Source of the DNA: [Mycobacterium] vasticus
Lineage (GTDB): Bacteria > Actinomycetota > Actinomycetes > Mycobacteriales > Mycobacteriaceae
DNA: 64,000 nucleotides
Assembly: GCF_020181595.1 (NCBI RefSeq)
Contig: NZ_CP084028.1
Span: 223,021 to 287,020 of the forward strand
Reading direction: 5' to 3'
Numbering within the stretch: position 1 is the stretch's first letter; each line of letters begins with the position of its first letter. Positions 37,019 to 45,429 of this stretch are shown here, piece by piece. The position numbers were made by a program, and so were the translations under genes. The notes below the pieces were generated by a model. It was not told where the DNA came from. It saw only the letters and a program-made list of their open reading frames with translations, and ran no database searches.

Positions 37019-37378
37019 ATGAGCACATCGGAGATCGCGACCGTCCTGGCCTGGCATGACGCTCTGGCCGCCGGCGACCTGGACACTTTGGAGAAGCTGT
37101 CCAGCGAGGACATCGAGGTGGCTGACGCCGGCGGTGCCGAGCAGGGCCGTCAGGCATTGCGGCGGTGGGCCGCTTCGGTGAGGCCGAACAGTGCGCTCGG
37201 ACAGATGTACGTCCACCACGGTGTGGTGGTCGCCGAGCTGACACCGGCCGGAGCCAGCTCGGCGGAGGGGGTTGCGTTCCGGGTGGTGCACGACCACGTC
37301 ACCGCGGTGTTCCGCCACGAGAATCTCGCTGAAGCGCTGTCCGCCACCGACGTCACCGAGGCCGATCGGGTCGACTGA
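37019..37378 (+). CDS. SnoaL/NTF2-fold small protein
   Basis: This 119-residue protein has the NTF2-like pattern: ATVLAWHDALAAGDLDTLEKLSSEDIEV, then a central GRQALRRW helix and paired beta strands. Such proteins include small isomerases, hydrolases and ligand-binding proteins, and none can be chosen here. The ATG at 37019 lies 28 bases after the preceding stop, so the two may be one unit. The 3' end overlaps the convergent TetR gene by 26 bases. Confidence 0.7.
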   Translation: MSTSEIATVLAWHDALAAGDLDTLEKLSSEDIEVADAGGAEQGRQALRRWAASVRPNSALGQMYVHHGVVVAELTPAGASSAEGVAFRVVHDHVTAVFRHENLAEALSATDVTEADRVD

Positions 37379-38009
37379 CGCTGACCGCGGCGCGCTGCAG
37401 GGACGCTTCGGCGTTCTCCCGGCTGTCGCCCATGCCGACGAACATGTCGACCATCATCGGGCTGAGCAGGTGGTCGGGTGGCCGGTCACCGTGGCTGAGG
37501 GCCCCGACGATCTCCAGCAGCACCATGCCATGGATCGCGCTCCAGATGCGCAGGGCAAAGTCGAACACGTCGTCTCGGCGGACCCTTCCGGTGTCGACGA
37601 TCCGCTGTAGGGCGTTGACCAGTTGGCCGAACGACGTTGCCGCCACCGGCATCTCGGCGTCCGGCATCCGGAACAACTGCTGTGACGTCAGGCCGAACAT
37701 CAGTCGGTAGCGCTGCGGACTCGCCAGCGCGAACTTCCGGTAGTGGTAACCCATGACGAAGAAGTCGGCCATCGGGTCGTCGGTCGTGGGCGCTGCGGCC
37801 AGTGCTTGGCCGAACCGTTCGAAGGACGCCGCGACGATAGCGTCCAGCAGGCCGTTCATCCCGCCGAAGTGGGTGTAGACGGCCATGGTCGAGGCCCCGA
37901 TCTCGGCCGCCACCTTGCGGGCCTGCAACGCCTCGGGGCCGACGCTGTCCAGCAGGCGGGTACCGGCCTCGATCAGGCGCTCACGCGGACTCGAACTCAC
38001 CCTTGCCAT
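37353..38009 (-). CDS. TetR-family regulator divergent from carotenoid oxygenase
   Basis: This 218-residue regulator has a helix-turn-helix at about residues 10-55 (RERLIEAGTRLLDSVGPEAL and IGASTMAVYTHFGGMNGLL) and a TetR C-terminal domain with FALASPQRYRLMF. It is divergent from the carotenoid oxygenase gene, as Rv0653c is from Rv0654 in M. tuberculosis. Two matching palindromes lie in the 58-base gap. An apocarotenoid effector is plausible but not shown. Confidence 0.88.
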   Translation of the reverse strand: MARVSSSPRERLIEAGTRLLDSVGPEALQARKVAAEIGASTMAVYTHFGGMNGLLDAIVAASFERFGQALAAAPTTDDPMADFFVMGYHYRKFALASPQRYRLMFGLTSQQLFRMPDAEMPVAATSFGQLVNALQRIVDTGRVRRDDVFDFALRIWSAIHGMVLLEIVGALSHGDRPPDHLLSPMMVDMFVGMGDSRENAEASLQRAAVSVSRPDRPR

Positions 38010-38015
38010 GCTGCC

Positions 38016-38051
38016 ATAACAGTGTTATACATGTCGACATAACATCGTTAT
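38016..38051 (+). promoter_or_regulatory. Two identical-arm palindromes, TetR operator
   Basis: ATAAC-AGT-GTTAT at 38016-38028 and ATAAC-ATC-GTTAT at 38039-38051 are two 13-base palindromes with the same arms and centres 23 bases apart, about two helical turns. They fill the gap between the divergent TetR and carotenoid oxygenase genes and end just before the AGGAGG of the latter. Confidence 0.8.
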
Positions 38052-38067
38052 GGCCAGGAGGTGCCCG

Positions 38068-39513
38068 ATGACCAACCCCTACCTTCAGGGCGGTTTCGCC
38101 CCGATCGCGCAGGAATACACCCTCACCGACCTCGCGGTGGCCGGGACCATCCCGGACTACCTGGACGGGCGTTACCTGCGCAACGGTCCCAACCCCGTCG
38201 GGGAGCTCGATCCCGCGACGTACCACTGGTTCATCGGCGACGGCATGGTCCACGGCGTCCGGATTCGTGACGGCAAGGCCGAGTGGTACCGCAACCGCTA
38301 CGTGCGTGGACCTCAGACGGCCAGGGCGCTGGGTGAGCAGCCACGCGCGGGCCGGCACGCCGGGGCGTCGGGGATCGGCGCCAATACCAACGTGATCGGT
38401 CACGCCGGGCGCACGTTCGCGCTGATCGAGGGCGGCATCTCCTGCTACGAGCTGACCGACGAACTCGACACCGTCGGGGTTTGCGACTTCGACGCCACGC
38501 TGCCGGGCGGCTACACCGCGCACCCCAAGCGTGACCCGGACACCGGTGAGCTGCATGCGGTGTCCTACTCGTTCGCCCGCGGCAACACCGTGCAGTATTC
38601 GGTGATCGGCACCGACGGCCGGGCCCGGCGAACGGTGGACATCGAGGTGACCGGGTCGCCGATGATGCACGACTTCTCGCTGACCGAGAAGCATGTGGTC
38701 TTCTACGACCTGCCGGTGACGTTCGATGCCGGGCAGGTAGCCCAAGGCATCGCACCACCCGGGCTGCGACTGCCGGTCCGGCTGATTTTGAACGCGCTGA
38801 TCGGCAGGGTGCGTATCCCCGACCCGCTCACGGCCCGACTGCCGCGCCGCGACCGCGACCCCCGGACGATGCCTTACCGGTGGAACCCGAAATACCCTGC
38901 GCGGGTTGGCGTCATGCCCAGAGAAGGTGGCAATGCGGACGTTCGCTGGTTCGAGGTGGAGCCCTGCTATGTGTTTCACCCGATGAACGCCTACGACGAG
39001 GGCGACACCGTGGTACTAGACGTGGTGCGGCACCCGAAGATGTTCGACACGGAGATGCGCGGCCCCGCCGAAGGTCTGCCCACCATGGAACGCTGGACGG
39101 TCGACCTGGCCGACGGCAAGGTTCGCGAGTCCCGGTTCGACGATCGCGGCCAGGAGTTCCCGCGGGTGGACGAACGCCGGGTCGGTAAACGGCACCGATT
39201 CGGGTATGCGGTGGGCATCGGCAATGGCGTGGTGCCGGAAGGGACGTTGCTCAAGCACGACCTGGTCGGCGGGACGACAGCGACCCGATCATTCGGCGAT
39301 GGAAAACAGTTGGGCGAGTTCGTCTTCCATCCGGCCGCCACCGATGCCGCCGAAGATGACGGGGTGCTGATGGGCTTTGTCTACGACACCGCGGCAGATC
39401 GCAGCGCGCTGGCGATCCTGGACGCATCGACCATGGAGAACGTCGCCAGTATCGCTCTGCCGCACCGGGTTCCCGCCGGATTCCACGGCAACTGGGTACC
39501 GGCCGGGCAGTGA
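38068..39513 (+). CDS. Carotenoid cleavage oxygenase, Rv0654-like
   Basis: This 481-residue protein is a non-heme iron dioxygenase of the RPE65/carotenoid cleavage family, which splits carotenoids into apocarotenoids. It has the N-terminal LDGRYLRNGPNPVG and HWFIGDGMVHGVRI, the iron His in TAHPKRDPDTGE, another in MHDFSLTEKHVVFYD, and the last in GFHGNWVP at the C-terminus. The ATG at 38068 is preferred over the ATG at 38050 because AGGAGG at 38055-38060 precedes it. Control by the divergent TetR is likely. Confidence 0.9.
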   Translation: MTNPYLQGGFAPIAQEYTLTDLAVAGTIPDYLDGRYLRNGPNPVGELDPATYHWFIGDGMVHGVRIRDGKAEWYRNRYVRGPQTARALGEQPRAGRHAGASGIGANTNVIGHAGRTFALIEGGISCYELTDELDTVGVCDFDATLPGGYTAHPKRDPDTGELHAVSYSFARGNTVQYSVIGTDGRARRTVDIEVTGSPMMHDFSLTEKHVVFYDLPVTFDAGQVAQGIAPPGLRLPVRLILNALIGRVRIPDPLTARLPRRDRDPRTMPYRWNPKYPARVGVMPREGGNADVRWFEVEPCYVFHPMNAYDEGDTVVLDVVRHPKMFDTEMRGPAEGLPTMERWTVDLADGKVRESRFDDRGQEFPRVDERRVGKRHRFGYAVGIGNGVVPEGTLLKHDLVGGTTATRSFGDGKQLGEFVFHPAATDAAEDDGVLMGFVYDTAADRSALAILDASTMENVASIALPHRVPAGFHGNWVPAGQ

Positions 39514-39524
39514 GGAGTTCGATC

Positions 39525-39935
39525 ATGACCACGACAGTTGTACGCGTCGGCGACCCGGAGCGGGAACGCACCGCCGCCCGGCTCGGGCAGGCATTCACTC
39601 AGGGCTACCTCTCGATGCCGGAGTACGAGACGCGATTGGGCTCAGCGTTCGAGGCCCAGACCGCCACGGCGCTGGGTGATCTGGTGGCCGATCTTCCCGT
39701 CGAACGGATCAGACGCCAAGACCCGCAGCGTCGCGCCCAACGGCACGCCGCGGCCCGCCGCGGCGCCCGGATTCACCTGGGCGTCTACCTGGCGGTGTCC
39801 GTGCTGATGATCGCCATCTGGCTGGTGACCGCGATGTCAGTGGGCCAGTGGTACTTCTGGCCGGTGTGGCCGATCTTCGGCTGGGGGATCGGGGTGGTGT
39901 CCCACGTGCTCGCGTCGAAGAACTACTTGCGGTAG
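39525..39935 (+). CDS. DUF1707 protein with 2TM domain
   Basis: This 136-residue protein has an N-terminal DUF1707 domain (RVGDPERERTAARLGQAF and LSMPEYETRLGSAFEAQT) and a C-terminal pair of membrane helices (HLGVYLAVSVLMIAIWLVTAM and FWPVWPIFGWGIGVVSHVL). DUF1707 is common in actinobacteria and often joined to membrane segments; its role is unknown. GAGGAG lies upstream of the ATG. The stop overlaps the convergent aspC gene by 13 bases. Confidence 0.85.
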   Translation: MTTTVVRVGDPERERTAARLGQAFTQGYLSMPEYETRLGSAFEAQTATALGDLVADLPVERIRRQDPQRRAQRHAAARRGARIHLGVYLAVSVLMIAIWLVTAMSVGQWYFWPVWPIFGWGIGVVSHVLASKNYLR

Positions 39936-41197
39936 CCGACCAGGAAGTTGCCCAGCCGTTCGATGGCGTTGGCCAGATCACGTGCCCACGGCAGCGTGAC
40001 GATGCGCAGGTGATCCGGTGCAGGCCAGTTGAATCCGGTGCCCTGGGTGACCAGGATCTTCTCCTGCAGCAGCAGGTCGAGGACCAGGTGCTCGTCGCTC
40101 TCGATCGGATAGACCTCGGGGTCCAGACGGGGGAACGCGTACAGCGCCCCGCGCGGCTTGGTGCAGCTGACGCCCGGAATCTCGTTGAGCTTCTTCCAGG
40201 CGACGTCACGCTGCTCCAGCAGGCGACCACCCGGCAGTACCAGTTCGTCGATGCTCTGGTGGCCGCCCAACGCCACCTGAATGGCATGCTGGGCAGGAAC
40301 ATTCGGGCACAGCCGCATGCTTGCCAGCAGGTTGATGCCCTCCAGGAAACTGGTCGCGTGCTCCTTGGGTCCGGTGATCACCACCCAGCCGGAGCGGTAG
40401 CCGGCCACCCGGTAGGCCTTCGACAGGCCGTTGAAGGTCAGGCACAGCAGGTCCGGCGCCAGGGCAGCCAGATTGATGTGCTCGGCGTCGTCGTAGAGGA
40501 TCTTGTCGTAGATCTCGTCGGCCAGCAGCAGCAGTTGATGCTTGCGGGCCAACTCGACGATCTGGCTGAGCACTTCCCGGCTGTAGACCGCGCCGGTCGG
40601 ATTGTTCGGGTTGATCACCACCAGCGCCTTGGTGCGCTCGGTGATCTTGGATTCCATGTGGGCGATGTCGGGTTGCCAGCCCTGGGTCTCGTCGCACAGG
40701 TAGTGCACCGGCGTGCCCCCGGCCAGTGACGTCGTCGCCGTCCACAACGGATAGTCCGGCGCCGGGATCAGCACCTCGTCGCCGTTGTCCAGCAGCGCCT
40801 GCAGCACCATGGAGATCAGCTCGGACACCCCATTGCCCAGGTAGACGTCGTCGACGTCGAAGCGGGGGAAATCCTCGATGAGTTCGTAGCGGGTGACCAC
40901 GGCGCGACGTGCCGGAAGGATGCCCTGGGAGTCCGAGTAGCCCTGCGCGTAGGGCAGCGCCTGGATCATGTCCCGCATGATCACGTCGGGTGCGTCGAAG
41001 CCGAACGGCGCCGGGTTGCCGATGTTGAGCTTGAGGATGCGGTGGCCTTCGGCCTCCATCCGGGCGGCTTGGTCGTGGATCGGACCGCGGATCTCGTAGA
41101 GGACGTCCTGCAGTTTGGTCGACTGCGCGAACGTCCGCTGGCGGTGCGGACCGCCGGTGGCGGGCCACGGCATCTGAGGCACCTGATGAGTGGTCAC
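39923..41197 (-). CDS. aspC: Aspartate/alanine aminotransferase AspC-type
   Basis: This 424-residue class I PLP aminotransferase corresponds to Rv0337c. It has the substrate segment NIGNPAPFGFDAP, the NPNNPTGAVY loop near residue 190, LADEIYDKILYD with the PLP Asp, the Schiff-base Lys in NGLSKAYRVAGYRSGW and the C-terminal Arg in DHLRIVTLP. The GTG at 41197 gives the expected N-terminus (TTHQVPQMPW) and a length near 429. It moves amino groups between glutamate and alanine or aspartate. It lies downstream of Rv0338c on the same strand but behind a terminator. Confidence 0.92.
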   Translation of the reverse strand: MTTHQVPQMPWPATGGPHRQRTFAQSTKLQDVLYEIRGPIHDQAARMEAEGHRILKLNIGNPAPFGFDAPDVIMRDMIQALPYAQGYSDSQGILPARRAVVTRYELIEDFPRFDVDDVYLGNGVSELISMVLQALLDNGDEVLIPAPDYPLWTATTSLAGGTPVHYLCDETQGWQPDIAHMESKITERTKALVVINPNNPTGAVYSREVLSQIVELARKHQLLLLADEIYDKILYDDAEHINLAALAPDLLCLTFNGLSKAYRVAGYRSGWVVITGPKEHATSFLEGINLLASMRLCPNVPAQHAIQVALGGHQSIDELVLPGGRLLEQRDVAWKKLNEIPGVSCTKPRGALYAFPRLDPEVYPIESDEHLVLDLLLQEKILVTQGTGFNWPAPDHLRIVTLPWARDLANAIERLGNFLVGYRK

Positions 41198-41246
41198 GCT
41201 GTCAATGCTCCCACAACTGTCCAATGAAAATTTGCCTGAGAAACAA

Positions 41247-41280
41247 GTTGGGGCCGTATGTGCACGCACACGGCCCCAAC
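41247..41280 (-). terminator. Rho-independent terminator after the Rv0338c-like gene
   Basis: Perfect 11-base arms GTTGGGGCCGT (41247-41257) and ACGGCCCCAAC (41270-41280) enclose a 12-base loop. In the minus direction the stem is followed by the T-rich stretch TTGTTTCTC. It lies nine bases beyond the stop of the 41289-44147 gene and before the start of aspC, so it separates the two transcripts. Confidence 0.85.
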
Positions 41281-41288
41281 CCGTTATC

Positions 41289-44147
41289 TCAGTGTTTGCC
41301 CGGTGGGCGTGCGCCGCGGGCGATCCCGAGCCCCTTGACCGGAGCCTGCTCGGCGGCCGGAGCTGCCGGCTCGGCGGGGGCCGCCGGTTCAGCCGGCGCC
41401 GCCGGTTCTGCCGGTGCTGCCTCGGCGGCAGGGGCGGGCTCAGCGGCCGGTGCCGCGGGAGCGGCCTTCTTGGCGCCGGGCTTGCGGGCACCTGCCGCCA
41501 TCCCGAGTCCCACGACCGGGGCCGCGGGTGCTGCCGGTGCGGCGGGTGCCGCCTCGGCCGGAGCCGCCGGAGCCGCGCTTGCCTCCGCTGCCGGGGCAGC
41601 GGCCGGTGCCTCGGCGGCCGGGGCCGCCTTCTTGGCGCCGGGACGCTTGGCGCCGCCGGCCATCCCCAGCCCCTTGACCGGCGCTGCGGGGGCCGCACTC
41701 GCACTCGCCTCCGCTGCCGGAGCTGCCGCCGGTGCCTCGGCGGCCGGGGCCGCCTTCTTGGCGCCGGGACGCTTGGCGCCGCCGGCCATCCCCAACCCGG
41801 TGACGGGCTTGGTGGCGGCCGGGGCCGCTGCGGCGGCGGGCTTCTCCAGCGTCTGGACGGCCGCAGCCGCGGGTGCGGCCTGCTCGACCTTCTTCGGCCC
41901 TGCCTCGGCGGCCCTGGCGGCGGCGGTTCCCTTGGCGGGCAACGTCACTCCGGTCAGGTCCAGCGAGTCCAGCAGGATCTGGGCGATGTCGCGGACGTCC
42001 ACACCGGTACGGCCAGAGGCCTCGATGCGGTCGTCGAGGCCGTCGCTGATCATCACCCGGCAGAACGGGCACGCGGTGGCGATGGTGGTGGCACCGGTGG
42101 CCAGCGCCTCGTCGACGCGGTCGTGGTTCACCCGCTTGCCGATGTGTTCTTCCATCCACATCCGTGCCCCGCCTGCGCCGCAGCAGAACGAGCGGTCGCG
42201 GTTACGCGGCATCTCGATCAGGTTGGCGCCCGCGGCCGTCACGAGCTCACGCGGCGGCTCGTAGACCTTGTTGTGCCGGCCCAGGAAGCACGGGTCGTGG
42301 TAGGTGACGTCCCGCGACATCGGGGTCACCGGCACGAGCCGCTTGTCCCGGATCAGCCGGTTGAGGACCTGGCTGTGGTGCAGCACGGTGTACTCACTGC
42401 CCAGCTGCGGGTATTCCCGCGAGATGGTGTTGAAGCAGTGCGGACAGCTGGCGATGATCTTGCGGTCCGGCTTGTCGAGGCCCTCGAACACCTCGTTGAG
42501 CATCTCGACGTTCTGGCTGGCCAGCTGCTGGAACAGGAACTCGTTGCCGGAACGACGGGCCGGGTCACCGGTGCAGGTCTCGCCGGTGCCCAGCACCAGG
42601 AACTTCACGCCGGCGGCGGCCAGCAGCTCCGCGGTCGCCTTGGTGGTCTTCTTGGCGCGGTCCTCATAGGCACCCGCGCAGCCCACCCAGAACAGGTACT
42701 CGAACCCGTCGAAGCTGTCGACGTCCTGGCCGTAGACCGGAATGTCGAAGCTGAGCTCATCGATCCAGCTGGTGCGCTCGCTGTTGTTCTGCCCCCACGG
42801 GTTGCCCTTGTTCTCCAGGTTCTTGAACAGCACGGCCAGCTCGGACGGGAACTCCGATTCGACCAGCACCTGATAGCGGCGCATGTCGACGATGTGGTCG
42901 ATGTGCTCGATGTCGACCGGGCACTGCTCGACGCAGGCGCCGCAGTTGGTGCAGGACCACAGCACGTCGGGGTCGATCACGCCGCCCTGCTCGGCGGTGC
43001 CCACCAGCGGGCGCGCGGCCTGCTCGGGGCCGGAGCCGCCGATACGCTCAAAGCCCTTTTCCGGCACGTGATGTCCGGCCAGCGGCTCGGCGCCGGCCAG
43101 GTCGACGTCACCCTCGGGCATCGGCTTGTCACCGAGCAGGTAGGGGGCCTTGGCCATCCAGTGGTCGCGCAGATCCATGATGAGCAGCTTCGGGCTGAGC
43201 GGCTTGCCGGTGTTCCAGGCCGGGCACTGCGACTGGCATCGCCCGCACTCGGTGCAGGTGGCGAAGTCGAGCATGCCCTTCCAGGAGAAGTCTTCGATCT
43301 TGCCGCGGCCGAACACCGCCTCCTCGGGCGGGTTGTCGAAGTCCAGCGCCTCGCCCTCGTACTCGATCGGCAGCAGCGGGCCCAGGCCGTTGGGCAGCCG
43401 CTTGAAGGTGACATTGACCGGCGCCAGGAAGATGTGCAGGTGCTTGGAGTGCAGCACGATCAGCAGGAAGCCCAGTGCCACCGCGACGTGCAGCAGCAGC
43501 GCGACGGTCTCGATGGTCTCGTTGGTGGCGAGCCCCAGCGGCTCCATGACCTTGCCCATCAGGTGCGACAGGTAGGCACCCTTGCCGTAGGGCAGGCTGC
43601 CGGTGTTGGCCGCGGCGCCGCGCAGCAACAGGAAGGTCCACACGACGTTGAGGATCATCACCAGGATCAGCCAGGCGCCGCCGTTGTGCGAGCCGTAGAA
43701 CCGCGATGACCGGCCGTGCTCGGTCGGGTTGCGCAGGACCCGGATGATCATGAACACAACGATCGACAGCGTGACCGCGGTGATGAAGAAGTCCTGCATG
43801 AAGCCCAGGAAGTCCCAGTGGCCGATGATCGGGATCGCGAAGTGCGCGTCGAACATCTGGCCGTAGGCCTCGATGTACACGGTGATCAGGACGAAGAACG
43901 CCCACATGGTGAAGAAGTGGGCGATACCGGGGATCGACCACTTCAGCAGCTTGGCCTGACCGGCGACCTCACGGATCTGGGTCCACACCCGGGTCTTGAC
44001 GTCGGTGGTCCGCTCGGCGCCGACCTTCACGCCCGACATCACCAGGCGGTAGAGCCAGAACACCCGGCGTGCGGCCAGCAGGCCGACGAACGCCGTCATG
44101 GACAGGCCGACCACCAGCCTGATCAGCATCTGGACATTTTCGGTCAC
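41289..44147 (-). CDS. Membrane iron-sulfur reductase, Rv0338c-like, with expanded Ala/Pro-rich tail
   Basis: This 952-residue protein has about five membrane helices in the first 260 residues (NarI-like). Two 4Fe-4S motifs follow, CTECGRCQSQCP and CTNCGACVEQCP, and then two CCG domains typical of heterodisulfide reductase-like and glycolate oxidase subunits (SCPHCFNTI, FCCGAGGARMW). It probably passes electrons between the quinone pool and an unknown partner. M. tuberculosis Rv0338c (882 aa) is described as essential. The extra length here comes from a C-terminal repeat region (GLGMAGGAKRPGAKKAAPA units). The GTG at 44147 follows GGGAGGGA. Confidence 0.9.
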   Translation of the reverse strand: MTENVQMLIRLVVGLSMTAFVGLLAARRVFWLYRLVMSGVKVGAERTTDVKTRVWTQIREVAGQAKLLKWSIPGIAHFFTMWAFFVLITVYIEAYGQMFDAHFAIPIIGHWDFLGFMQDFFITAVTLSIVVFMIIRVLRNPTEHGRSSRFYGSHNGGAWLILVMILNVVWTFLLLRGAAANTGSLPYGKGAYLSHLMGKVMEPLGLATNETIETVALLLHVAVALGFLLIVLHSKHLHIFLAPVNVTFKRLPNGLGPLLPIEYEGEALDFDNPPEEAVFGRGKIEDFSWKGMLDFATCTECGRCQSQCPAWNTGKPLSPKLLIMDLRDHWMAKAPYLLGDKPMPEGDVDLAGAEPLAGHHVPEKGFERIGGSGPEQAARPLVGTAEQGGVIDPDVLWSCTNCGACVEQCPVDIEHIDHIVDMRRYQVLVESEFPSELAVLFKNLENKGNPWGQNNSERTSWIDELSFDIPVYGQDVDSFDGFEYLFWVGCAGAYEDRAKKTTKATAELLAAAGVKFLVLGTGETCTGDPARRSGNEFLFQQLASQNVEMLNEVFEGLDKPDRKIIASCPHCFNTISREYPQLGSEYTVLHHSQVLNRLIRDKRLVPVTPMSRDVTYHDPCFLGRHNKVYEPPRELVTAAGANLIEMPRNRDRSFCCGAGGARMWMEEHIGKRVNHDRVDEALATGATTIATACPFCRVMISDGLDDRIEASGRTGVDVRDIAQILLDSLDLTGVTLPAKGTAAARAAEAGPKKVEQAAPAAAAVQTLEKPAAAAAPAATKPVTGLGMAGGAKRPGAKKAAPAAEAPAAAPAAEASASAAPAAPVKGLGMAGGAKRPGAKKAAPAAEAPAAAPAAEASAAPAAPAEAAPAAPAAPAAPVVGLGMAAGARKPGAKKAAPAAPAAEPAPAAEAAPAEPAAPAEPAAPAEPAAPAAEQAPVKGLGIARGARPPGKH
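41460..41810 (-). repeat. Ala/Pro/Lys-rich coding repeats in the Rv0338c-like C-terminus
   Basis: The minus strand encodes three units of GLGMAxGAxxPGAKKAAPAAE with Ala-rich spacers, plus a final GLGIARGARPPG. Two units, beginning near 41605 and 41731 on the plus strand, are almost identical over about 75 bases with a 126-base offset (42 codons). The first part of the protein is not repeated. Slippage could vary the copy number. Confidence 0.85.
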
Positions 44148-44167
44148 GGAGCGTCCCTCCCATCCAC

Positions 44168-44210
44168 AAGTTACCAATCAGTAACTTAGCTATGGTTACT
44201 GACGGGTAAC
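44168..44210. promoter_or_regulatory. Two GTTAC-N6-GTAAC palindromes upstream of the Rv0338c-like gene
   Basis: AAGTTAC-N6-GTAACTT occupies 44168-44187, and GTTAC-N6-GTAAC occupies 44195-44210. The arms and the 6-base spacing are shared, and the centres are 25 bases apart. The sites lie 21 to 63 bases ahead of the GTG of the reductase gene on the minus strand. The form suits a TetR-type dimer binding twice. No regulator gene is adjacent, so a distant regulator is implied. Confidence 0.7.
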
Positions 44211-44360
44211 TTATCGCCAATCTTGCGCAATAGCTGCTCAAGCCCTACTCGGTCGCCCATAGTGCCATCCCGGTCCCGCCCAGCGTGACGCAGGCTGGCC
44301 TAACTGTATCGGCCGGCGACCATTTGGTTGGGCTTTCGCGCTGGCGGCGCTAGGGGCGAT

Positions 44361-44945
44361 TCACAGTCCCGGCGGCAGCGGAATCACGATCTCCGACGGT
44401 CGCGTTGGCGCAGGGTTCGTGGTGCTGGGGGTCGGGGTCGCTGTGGTGGTCGGGGTCGCTGTGGTCGACGGGGCCGTTGTGGTCGCCGGGGTGGTGGAGG
44501 TCGGCGACTGCGTGGTGGTCTCCGAACTGGTGGGGGCCTGGGTCGTCGGCTCGGTCGTCGTCTCGGCCGTGGTGGCAGGCGGGGCGTTCTCGTCGGTGGT
44601 GGCAGGGGCGGCGGGCTCCGGGGCCGGCGCGGCGGGTTCGCCGGTGGGCTCTTCGGAGGGGGCGGCCGTGGTGGCGGAGACCGACGTCGTCGTTGTTGTC
44701 GTACCGTGCTCGTCGCTCTTGTTGGCCAGCCGAACCATGCTCCACACCAGCGCTGCGATGAGCAGCGCCGTCAGCACACCCAGGCCGACCAGCGACAATG
44801 GACGCAGATACCACGGGGTAGGCGGCGGCGGTTCGGGTGACGGGGGCTGTGACCAGTCCGGCTGCTGTCCGGTGGGCTCGCGGTACTCGCTGTAGCCGAC
44901 CGGCTCCTTGTGTTCGCTGCCCCCGCGGTAGTCGAAATCGGCCAT
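44361..44945 (-). CDS. Single-pass membrane protein with Thr/Pro-rich tail
   Basis: This 194-residue protein starts MADFDYRGGSEHKEPVGYSEYREP, has one membrane helix at about residues 47-72 (LSLVGLGVLTALLIAALVWSMV) and an outer tail of Thr, Pro, Ala and Ser that ends SEIVIPLPPGL. The position next to the Rv0338c-like gene recalls Rv0340 of M. tuberculosis, but orthology is not certain. It shares its layout with the proteins at 25816 and 45430. Function unknown. Confidence 0.75.
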   Translation of the reverse strand: MADFDYRGGSEHKEPVGYSEYREPTGQQPDWSQPPSPEPPPPTPWYLRPLSLVGLGVLTALLIAALVWSMVRLANKSDEHGTTTTTTSVSATTAAPSEEPTGEPAAPAPEPAAPATTDENAPPATTAETTTEPTTQAPTSSETTTQSPTSTTPATTTAPSTTATPTTTATPTPSTTNPAPTRPSEIVIPLPPGL

Positions 44946-45041
44946 CTGGGTCGGTTCGTTGTTGGGGTCGTCCGGCGTTCGCTCCACGCGTACCGATGGT
45001 AGGTGCCGCGGCTGACGAAACCCCACGACGACACCTGACGG

Positions 45042-45419
45042 CTAACTGTGCCGCGCCTCCGCGCGCCGCGCAACAAGTCCGAACGCCGCGCGCCAGCCGA
45101 GCAGCAACACTGCGGTCACCGTCGACGCCACCACGATGAAACTGCCCGCCACGCCCGCCGATGTCAGTGCGCGCAGCAGCATTCCGACCGCCACGGTCGA
45201 CACCCACACGATGACGCCGGTCGGCATCACCGCGGTGGGCCGCCGCCAGCCTTGCGCGACCAGCCAACCCAGCACGGTCCCGCTCAGAAACGGCCAGGCG
45301 GTGGTCGCCAAACCGGCCAGGTTGATGCCTTCGTCGTGGCTGCGCCGGCCGAGGGCGCAGAAGACCAATACGGCCACCACGTCGATGCCGAGCCAGGCAG
45401 GTCGGTGCTGGGGTTGCAT
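45042..45419 (-). CDS. DUF3054 small membrane protein
   Basis: This 125-residue protein has four membrane helices and the DUF3054 pattern: DVVAVLVFCALGRRSHDEG near residues 13-31, then GLATTAWPFLSGTVLGWL and TGVIVWVSTVAVGMLLR. DUF3054 proteins are widespread in actinobacteria and of unknown role. The stop of the neighbouring 45430 gene lies ten bases upstream of this start, so the two may be co-transcribed. Confidence 0.85.
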   Translation of the reverse strand: MQPQHRPAWLGIDVVAVLVFCALGRRSHDEGINLAGLATTAWPFLSGTVLGWLVAQGWRRPTAVMPTGVIVWVSTVAVGMLLRALTSAGVAGSFIVVASTVTAVLLLGWRAAFGLVARRAEARHS

Positions 45420-45429
45420 GCGGCCCGAC

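Noticed and set aside
41190..43709. Open plus-strand frame of 839 codons
   Set aside because: It is antisense to the Rv0338c-like gene, whose iron-sulfur motifs prove the coding strand.
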